Shown: positions 58,435 to 64,000 of the stretch, in pieces
Layout of the letters: each line of letters opens with the position of its first letter
Position numbering within the stretch: the stretch's first letter is position 1
NCBI GenBank assembly: GCA_036267135.1
Contig: DATAWQ010000160.1
Coordinates: 6,982-70,981, forward strand
DNA from: PALSA-505 sp036267135
GTDB taxonomy: Bacteria; Actinomycetota; Actinomycetes; Streptosporangiales; Streptosporangiaceae
Reading direction: 5' to 3'
Length of the DNA stretch: 64,000 bases
Translations under genes and position numbers: made by a program
The notes under the pieces: generated by a model
Databases searched by the model: none
Seen by the model: only the letters and a program-made list of their open reading frames with translations
What the model was told of the DNA's origin: nothing

Positions 58435-59202
58435 TTACTTGTCGGTGATGGTGAAGTTGTTGTTGCTATCGGTGGGTTTGGAGGTAACCGCCACCTTGGC
58501 GCCGCCGGTGTTGACCAGGTTGAACCGGTGCAGCTTGGCGTAAGCGGGCAGCTTGCCCAGCAGCTTGCTCACTTTGGCTACTCCCTGGCCTTGCTCTCCC
58601 CACCAGACCCGGGTGAAGTCGAAGGCGACCGGAGTGGTCTTGGTCGTGAAGTCATAGGCGGGGTAGGGCGATTGCTCGTATGCGGCGACCTGGCACTCGC
58701 TGGCGCTGGAATCGGGGTTCTCTTGCGCCCATTCCTGACCGCTGTTCTCGTCGAAGATCTCCACCAGGTACCCGGACGAGCCCTCGTTTTCGATGGTCAC
58801 CTGCAGCTTGTCACCTGGCTGCACCGAGAGGGCGGTGACCGGCGAGCCGTTCCACTCGCCGAAGGCGGTGTAGAACGCCTGGTCGCCGGAGTTGTCCACC
58901 GCCACTCCACCGCTCACTCCGCCGTTCAGCCCGCCGTAGCTGTAAATGTCGTAGGAGATGCCGGGGGTGCCGGTGGGATCGGTGGCGGTGGGCACGGTGA
59001 TGGTCCCGCTCATCTCGATGTAGACCGGGTAGCCGTTGTGGTTGCAGCCCACCTGCTGGTACCCGGCCACGTACAGGCTGGGATGCGGCGCCGGCACGGT
59101 GACGGCCTGGGTGCTGGCCGCCTGCGCGGCGGTGGGGAGGAGGGCGGCCGCGAGCGCGGCGGCGGCCCCGCCCGCAAGCGTGGCGAGTGTGGTACGCATC
59201 AT
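58435..59202 (-). CDS. Secreted beta-rich protein, possibly G1-peptidase-related
   Basis: About 255 residues with a clear signal peptide (MMRTTLATLAGGAAAALAAA, then ALLPTAAQAAS). The mature part is beta-rich and low in Cys: a GYQQVGCNHNGYPVYIEMSG start, FYTAFGEWNGSPVTALSVQP, GDKLQVTIENEG and DFTRVWWGEQ. The alternating beta strands around FGEW and SVQPGDKLQVT recall G1 (eqolisin) peptidases, but the catalytic Gln and Glu cannot be placed with certainty. It could instead be a binding protein. ATG 59202 or 59199 is the start, with GAAGGGAACC upstream. Confidence 0.7.
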   Translation of the reverse strand: MMRTTLATLAGGAAAALAAALLPTAAQAASTQAVTVPAPHPSLYVAGYQQVGCNHNGYPVYIEMSGTITVPTATDPTGTPGISYDIYSYGGLNGGVSGGVAVDNSGDQAFYTAFGEWNGSPVTALSVQPGDKLQVTIENEGSSGYLVEIFDENSGQEWAQENPDSSASECQVAAYEQSPYPAYDFTTKTTPVAFDFTRVWWGEQGQGVAKVSKLLGKLPAYAKLHRFNLVNTGGAKVAVTSKPTDSNNNFTITDK

Positions 59203-59414
59203 GGTTCCCTTCGTGCTGAGGGGCGCTGCCTGTGGTCCAGGCTCACGGCAGCGGGGAGCGCGCACCATACGTAACCGCCCACAGGAGAGTTCACAGGAGC
59301 AGTGGGCAGCTGGGCGTTAGCGCGCAGTACCGGGCCGACGTACTGTGGGCGCAATGTTCTTCCCCGCACCGGCAGTGGTGAGGCGCTGGCTGTGGGCGTG
59401 CGAGGGGCGGGGCC

Positions 59415-61532
59415 GTGACGGAGCAGCCTTCACTGTCGTTTGCCGTGCTGCTGCGGCAGCTGCGGGGCGAGGTGAAGCTGACCCAGGAGGAACTGGCGGA
59501 GGCGGCAGGCCTTTCCCCGCGGGCGATCAGCGACCTGGAGCGGGGTGTCAACCGCACGGCGCGCAGAGACACCGCCCTGCTGCTGGCTGAGGCGCTCGGC
59601 ATGACCGAGTCGGCAGGCGCGGTGTTCGTGGCGGCGGCCCGCGGGCGCATCCCGGCCGTGGATGTGCTGACCGCGCTGGGAAAGCCGGGGCGGCAGCCTG
59701 GTGCGGCGAGCCCACGGTTGTGGAACGTCCCGGCCCGCAATCTCGCGTTCACCGGCCGCGACGATCTGCTGGCGGCAGTGCGGGACCGGCTGCAGGCCGG
59801 GCAGGCAGCGGTGGTGCAGGCGCTGCGCGGGATGGGCGGAGTGGGCAAGACCCAGCTGGCGGCGGAGTACGCGCACCGTTTCGCCGGAAGCTATGACCTG
59901 GCCTGGTGGATTGACGCCGAGCAAGGGGGGCTGATCGGGGACCAGGTCGCCGGGCTTGGGCAGGCGCTGGGATGCATCCCGCCCGGGGCTGGGGGCGAGG
60001 CGGTGCGGGCGGCAGTCCTGGCCGAGCTACGCCAGCGCGGCCGATGGCTGCTGATTTTCGACAACGCCGAGGCCTCCGAGGATGTGGCGCCGTGGCTGCC
60101 GGGAGACGGCGGGCATGTGCTGATCACTTCCCGTGCGGGTGGCTGGGGCGAGGTCGCCGTGCCGGTCGAGGTGGATGTGCTCACCCGGGCCGAATCGATC
60201 GAGATGCTGCGGCGCCGGACCGCGTGGATCACCAAAGCCGACGCAGACGGGCTCGCCGCCGAACTCGGCGACCTGCCGCTGGCCATCGCCCAAGCCGCCG
60301 GGTTCATGGCCGACACCGGCACTCCGGCGAGCCAGTACCTGGGCCTGCTGCGGACCCGGGCCGGGCCGCTCCTCGACCAGGGAGCGCCGGGGTCTTACCC
60401 ACGGTCGCTGGCGGCCGGGACCGGGGTGATAGCAGCGCGGCTATCCGATGACGACCCAGCCGCTGCCGAACTGGCCAGCCTGTGTGCCTTTCTCGCGCCC
60501 GAGCCGATCCCCGAGGACCTGTTCACCAGCGCCGCCGAGCTGTTGCCGGGTGAGCTGGCCGCCCGGGCTGCCGACCCGCTGGCCTGGCGGCAGACCCTGG
60601 CGCGGATGGCGAGGCAGTCACTCGCCCGCATCGATCACCGTGGGCTGCAGATGCACCGGCTCACCCAGGCCATCCTCCGCGACCGGCTCACTCCCGCACG
60701 CGCCGCCACCACGCGCAGGTGCACCGAGGCGATCCTGGCGGCCGGTGACCCCGGCGACCCGCCCGACCCCGCCACCTGGGGCCGCTGGGCCCAACTGATG
60801 CCGCACGTGCTGGCCGCCGACCTGGCTGCCACCGATAACCCCGCGCTGCGCCAGCTGGTCCGCCGCCTGTGCTGGTATCTGATTGAACGCGGTGATGCCC
60901 GCACCCCCCGTGAGCTCATGAGCCGTCTCTGCCAGCAGTGGCGCGATCGGCTCGGCCAAGATCATGAGCACACGCTGATGGCCGCTCACTATCACGCCTG
61001 GGCACTGCTGGAGACGGGCCATTACGCCGAATCCCGCGACCTGAACCAAGACACCCTGGCACGCCGGCGTCGCATCCTGGGAGAAGATCACCCCGACACC
61101 CAGCACTCCGCCCACAACCTCGCCCTCGTCCTGCGGATGCTGGGTGAGGTGCGGACCGCCCGCGACCTGGACCACGACGCCGTGGTCCGCCAGCGCCGCA
61201 TGCTGGGCGAAGACCACCCGAGTACGCTGCGCTCGGCCAGCAATCTGGCGGCTGATCTGCGGGAATTGGGTCAGGTGCGGGCCGCTCATGATCTGGACCG
61301 TGACACGTTGCAGCGCCGCCGTCGGGTGCTGGGTCATGATCATCCCGACGCCCTCAGCTCGGCTAGCAATCTGGCGGCTGATCTGCGCGAATTGGGTCAG
61401 GTGCGGGCCGCTCACGATCTGGACCAGGACACCTTGGCACGTCGGCGTCGTGTCCTGGGGGAGGCCCACCCCGACACCCTGCACTCCGCCCGCAACCTGG
61501 CCACCGGGCTCCGCGAGCTTGGCAAGGCTTGA
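59415..61532 (+). CDS. STAND-type regulator: XRE HTH, NB-ARC ATPase and TPR repeats
   Basis: A 705-residue protein. Residues 8-75 are an XRE HTH (LTQEELAEAAGLSPRAISDL). The NB-ARC ATPase has Walker A ALRGMGGVGKTQLA, Walker B RWLLIFDNAEA, sensor HVLITSRAG, LGDLPLAIAQAAG (GLPL-like) and LQMHRLTQ (MHD-like). From about residue 495, five 42-residue tetratricopeptide-type repeats follow (e.g. SASNLAADLRELGQVRAAHD). Two adjacent repeats are almost identical at DNA level (61239-61297 and 61365-61423; 2 differences in 59). Such proteins are sensor switches with a TPR ligand surface; the output would be via the HTH. There is no enzymatic effector domain. GTG 59415 begins the frame. Confidence 0.87.
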   Translation: MTEQPSLSFAVLLRQLRGEVKLTQEELAEAAGLSPRAISDLERGVNRTARRDTALLLAEALGMTESAGAVFVAAARGRIPAVDVLTALGKPGRQPGAASPRLWNVPARNLAFTGRDDLLAAVRDRLQAGQAAVVQALRGMGGVGKTQLAAEYAHRFAGSYDLAWWIDAEQGGLIGDQVAGLGQALGCIPPGAGGEAVRAAVLAELRQRGRWLLIFDNAEASEDVAPWLPGDGGHVLITSRAGGWGEVAVPVEVDVLTRAESIEMLRRRTAWITKADADGLAAELGDLPLAIAQAAGFMADTGTPASQYLGLLRTRAGPLLDQGAPGSYPRSLAAGTGVIAARLSDDDPAAAELASLCAFLAPEPIPEDLFTSAAELLPGELAARAADPLAWRQTLARMARQSLARIDHRGLQMHRLTQAILRDRLTPARAATTRRCTEAILAAGDPGDPPDPATWGRWAQLMPHVLAADLAATDNPALRQLVRRLCWYLIERGDARTPRELMSRLCQQWRDRLGQDHEHTLMAAHYHAWALLETGHYAESRDLNQDTLARRRRILGEDHPDTQHSAHNLALVLRMLGEVRTARDLDHDAVVRQRRMLGEDHPSTLRSASNLAADLRELGQVRAAHDLDRDTLQRRRRVLGHDHPDALSSASNLAADLRELGQVRAAHDLDQDTLARRRRVLGEAHPDTLHSARNLATGLRELGKA
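61239..61423 (+). repeat. Near-identical tandem 126-base TPR-coding repeats
   Basis: Positions 61239-61297 and 61365-61423 match at 57 of 59 bases, with period 126 (42 codons). The flanking units are more diverged. This is a sign of recent unit duplication or gene conversion in the sensor part of the STAND protein. Confidence 0.8.
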
Positions 61533-61590
61533 GTCCAGCAGGTGCGCGATACTATCCAGCCCACATGACGGATCCCCGCCTGAAGGAGAA

Positions 61591-62490
61591 ATGATGCATC
61601 GCATCGCATTAACCCTCGCTGTGGCTACCGCCGTCATCACGGCAGGCGCGGCCAGCTCGGGGGCCGCCCTGGCCGCCTCCCATCCCGCCATCAACAACAA
61701 CAGTTACTACCTGTCGCTGGGCGACTCGCTCGCTCAGGGCGTGCAGCCCAACGCGCAGGGGGAAAGCGTAGAGACCAATCAGGGCTACGCCAACCAGCTC
61801 AACACCGCGCTCCGCCAGACCAACCCCTACCTGCATCTGGTCAAGATGGGCTGCCCGGGTGAGACCACCGCCACCATGATCTCCGGCGGCATCTGCTCCT
61901 ACCCGCAAGGCTCGCAGCTCGCCCAGGCCGTCGCGTTCTTGCACAAGCACGCCAGCCAGACCCAGCTGGTCACCATCGACATCGGCGCCAATGACCTGAA
62001 CCCCTGCGTCGTGCTGACCAACACGGCCAAGCTACTCAAATGCCTGGGGAAGGTCATACCGCAGACGGTGGCCAACCTGGGCCAGATCATGACCGCGCTG
62101 CGCGGCGCCGACCCCGGCACCATCATCGGCATGGACTACTACGTCCCCGAACTCGCCGACTGGCTGAAGGGCACCAAGGCCGCGCAGGACCTCGCGCAGG
62201 CCAGCGTCGTGCTGGGCAAAGCCTTTAACAAAGACCTGGCCGGTGTGTACAAGGCGTTCGGCGCCCCCGCCGCCAACGTGTACGCAGCGTTCAAGACCAG
62301 CGACTTCACCGACACGGTGACCACGCCCCAGTTCGGCACCATCCCGCTCAATGTCGCGCTGCTGTGCTCCTACACCTGGGAGTGCGCCTCACCACCCGTG
62401 GGGCCCAACGAGCACGCCAACGTGCTCGGTTACGGCGTGATCGCCAAGACCTTCCTGACCACGTACCTCAACGCGTCCAAGACTGGGTGA
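61591..62490 (+). CDS. Secreted SGNH/GDSL-family hydrolase
   Basis: A 299-residue precursor with signal peptide (HRIALTLAVATAVITAGAAS, cleavage near ALAAS). SGNH block I is YLSLGDSLAQG with the catalytic Ser, block III IDIGANDLNPC with Asn, and block V has PNEHANVLGYG with the catalytic His (NxxH where many have DxxH). It probably hydrolyses lipid or acyl esters outside the cell. Cys pairs (GCPGET/GICSYP, CVVL/LKCLG, LCSYTWECA) suggest three disulphides. AAGGAG at 61583-61588 supports ATG 61594 or 61591. Confidence 0.9.
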   Translation: MMHRIALTLAVATAVITAGAASSGAALAASHPAINNNSYYLSLGDSLAQGVQPNAQGESVETNQGYANQLNTALRQTNPYLHLVKMGCPGETTATMISGGICSYPQGSQLAQAVAFLHKHASQTQLVTIDIGANDLNPCVVLTNTAKLLKCLGKVIPQTVANLGQIMTALRGADPGTIIGMDYYVPELADWLKGTKAAQDLAQASVVLGKAFNKDLAGVYKAFGAPAANVYAAFKTSDFTDTVTTPQFGTIPLNVALLCSYTWECASPPVGPNEHANVLGYGVIAKTFLTTYLNASKTG

Positions 62491-62590
62491 CAGGCGCCAG
62501 CCTCCAGACGGCGTGGAAGCGTCGTAAGTACGGGGTGCACCACGGCTGGACGGCAGCGGCGGACTGCTGGGCAGAGCACGGGAGTTTCCT

Positions 62591-62858
62591 TTGTCCGGGG
62601 TGTGCGCGGTCACTGTCGACCGGTCCGGCAACCTGGTGGTTGCCGACGAGACCAACGAGCAGGTCCGGGCACATCTACACGGTGGCGGGCACTCACGACG
62701 GAGGGTTCTCCGGTGACGGCGGCCCGGCCACCGGCGCCGACCTCGATCGCCCCTCCGGGGTGACACCGGAGGTCCCGTCCGGAGTGGCGGTGGACGGCGC
62801 GGGCAACCTGCTCAGCGCCGACAGCAGCAACAACCGCATCCGGGAGGTAGCGGGCTGA
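62591..62858 (+). pseudogene. Frameshifted fragment of an NHL-repeat protein
   Basis: From 62591 one frame reads SGVCAVTVDRSGNLVVADET and NEQVR, a typical NHL repeat. Near 62670 the frame changes by one base, and the sequence goes on as GHIYTVAGTHDGGFSGDGGP, then PSGVAVDGAGNLLSADSSNN and RIREVAG, ending at TGA 62856. Intact NHL proteins have five or more repeats; only about two remain. It is probably a relic. No start codon with a ribosome binding site is visible. Confidence 0.7.
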
Positions 62859-62955
62859 GGACGTAGGCACGGCCCCCGGCGCCTTGGCCGCGTCCAGGCC
62901 GAGTGTCTTCCTGGGGACCTAAGATCATGCCTATGGCTACCCCTTCCGCGCGCTG

Positions 62956-64000
62956 ATGCCGGCGGCTGGGTGGGCGCCGGTATTCGCGGTGGCGGTGGTG
63001 GTCAGCCTGGCGGCGAGCTGGCTGCTGGTGTCGCGGCTGGAACGGCTGGGGGAGCGGGCCGGGTTCTCTGAGGCGTGGCTGGGGCTGGTGGCGGCGTTCG
63101 CCGCGGACGCTCCGGAGGTCACGTCGGCGGTGACGGCCCTGGTGCGGGGCCAGGCTAGTGTCGGGGCCGGGGTGGTCATCGGCTCGAACGTGTTCAATCT
63201 CGCCGCGCTGCTGGGGCTGAGCGCGGTGGTGGCGGGGCGGATCGCCTTTCACCGGCGGGTGGTGCTGCTGGGTGGCGTGCCGGGGGTGTGGATCGCCGCG
63301 GTGTGCCTGATCACGGTGGCGGGTGTGGTGCGTCCGTGGGCCGGGCTGGTGCTGGCTGGGTTGGTGCTGGTGGCTTACGGGGTGCTGCTAGGCCTGCGGC
63401 GGGCGCAACTGGAAGGCTTGCGTGTGCCGGTCCGCTGGCGGGCTTGGCTGGTCGCGGCGGTGCACGAAGAGGAGGCCGAGCTCAACGAGGCGATCCGGCC
63501 ACAGCCTGGCACCTGGCGTGACGGTGTGGCGGCCATCGCCGCCTTGGTCGTCGTGGTGGCGGCGAGCGCGCTGATGGAACAGGCCGCCAGCGCGCTCGGG
63601 CAGCGGTACGCGGTGCCCGACATCGTGACCGGTGGGCTGGTGCTCGCGGTCGTGACCAGCCTGCCCAATGCGGTGTCGGCGATCTACCTGGCTCGCCGGG
63701 GCCGCGGTGCGGCGGTGCTGAGCACCGCGCTGAACAGCAACGCGATCAACGTCGTGGCCGGCCTGCTGGTCCCGGCCAGTCTGACCGGGCTCGGGCCGCG
63801 TTCTGGTCAGGGAATGCTGGTGGCGGGGTGGTATGTGGGCCTGACCGTGCTCGGCCTGGCATTGGCCTACCGGGGTGGTGGCCTCAGCCGCCTGCCGGGT
63901 CTGCTGGTCATCGCGGGTTACCTGGCCTTTGTCATCGCCTTGGCGGTCAGTGTGGCCGCGGGCGGCGTGGTCAGCGGGCCGGTCATCGTGCTGCCAGCGA
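62956..64000 (+). CDS. Sodium/calcium exchanger family membrane protein (runs off window end)
   Basis: At least 348 residues with about ten transmembrane helices so far. The first alpha-repeat contains AWLGLVAAFAADAPEVTSAV and VVIGSNVFNLAALLGLSAVV, and the second DIVTGGLVLAVVTSLPNAVS and STALNSNAINVVAGLLVPAS. These paired motifs are those of the CaCA superfamily (YrbG-like). They would exchange Ca2+ for Na+ or H+ across the membrane. A cytosolic loop (HEEEAELNEAIRPQPGTW) separates the halves. The ATG at 62956 directly follows the stop of a 9-codon ORF (TGATG). The 3' end is outside the window. Confidence 0.85.
   Translation, partial: MPAAGWAPVFAVAVVVSLAASWLLVSRLERLGERAGFSEAWLGLVAAFAADAPEVTSAVTALVRGQASVGAGVVIGSNVFNLAALLGLSAVVAGRIAFHRRVVLLGGVPGVWIAAVCLITVAGVVRPWAGLVLAGLVLVAYGVLLGLRRAQLEGLRVPVRWRAWLVAAVHEEEAELNEAIRPQPGTWRDGVAAIAALVVVVAASALMEQAASALGQRYAVPDIVTGGLVLAVVTSLPNAVSAIYLARRGRGAAVLSTALNSNAINVVAGLLVPASLTGLGPRSGQGMLVAGWYVGLTVLGLALAYRGGGLSRLPGLLVIAGYLAFVIALAVSVAAGGVVSGPVIVLPA

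Noticed and set aside
1..64000. tRNA or rRNA genes
   Set aside because: I looked for T-loop-like GGTTCGA motifs with matching acceptor stems and for conserved rRNA segments and found none that I could support by eye; a covariance scan would be decisive.

Overview
The window is high-GC DNA with dense GTG/ATG-started genes, many ATGA or GTGA start/stop overlaps and strong AGGAGG-type ribosome binding sites. Gene content (BldG-type anti-sigma antagonist, MarP-like protease, CU044_5270 protein, several sigma factors, DUF4389 and CsbD proteins) points to a filamentous actinobacterium, probably of the Streptosporangiales or a relative. This assignment rests on gene content and synteny, not on a marker gene. 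I found no rRNA, tRNA, CRISPR array, insertion sequence or prophage.

Region 1 (1-13.4 kb) is conserved core. It holds the 3' end of serB, a SixA-like phosphatase, the proton pyrophosphatase hppA, the bldG/anti-sigma pair and a divergent DUF1998-type helicase, an order I recall from Streptomyces. Next come an HAD-IB phosphatase, a holin-like membrane protein, an EphE-like hydrolase, a DUF309 protein, the membrane protease MarP, a CoA-pyrophosphatase-like Nudix enzyme and endonuclease III. The EphE/MarP/Nudix/Nth group matches the M. tuberculosis Rv3669-Rv3674c neighbourhood.

Region 2 (13.4-25.9 kb) is more variable. It has an HAD hydrolase, a membrane-tethered sigma factor fused to its own zinc-finger anti-sigma segment, a ComF-like phosphoribosyltransferase and a roughly 700-base lower-GC gap. 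After the gap lies a compact unit: a tiny ORF, an ATP-grasp ligase and an MFS exporter. This is followed by a FUSC membrane protein, CsbD, a Bcp peroxiredoxin and Pro/Gly-rich membrane proteins.

Region 3 (25.9-48.2 kb) mixes regulation and housekeeping. It has a broken aldo/keto reductase, a NarL-type two-component system, an amidase, a chloramphenicol phosphotransferase homologue, a sigma factor with its CU044_5270 partner, TetR, HtpG, and a kinase/phospho-lyase fusion. It continues with a secreted sedolisin, a RodZ-like HTH protein, a DrrAB-type ABC exporter, VOC/AraC, a TMEM175 channel, an XRE regulator divergent from a second methionine aminopeptidase, a YbhB-like protein and an APH-fold kinase.

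Region 4 (48.2-64 kb) is accessory. A MarR/GbsR-like regulator behind a perfect 32-bp palindrome precedes a second DrrAB-type exporter. Then come a signal-less glucosaminidase/LysM endolysin, a beta-lactamase-fold lipoprotein, a methyltransferase divergent from an APH-fold protein, small secreted and unknown proteins, and a CDF-like transporter. The end holds a MoaD-like/BNR-propeller pair, an HTH-NB-ARC-TPR STAND protein, an SGNH hydrolase, an NHL-repeat relic and a Na/Ca-exchanger gene running off the end. Gene decay appears at four loci (25.9, 44.8, 48.3 and 62.6 kb).

The best candidates for something undescribed are the small ORF/ATP-grasp/MFS unit (17.4-20.2 kb), the tethered sigma factor (14.2-15.8 kb), a possible switchable RNA structure (8.4 kb) and the STAND-TPR protein with recently copied repeats (59.4-61.5 kb).
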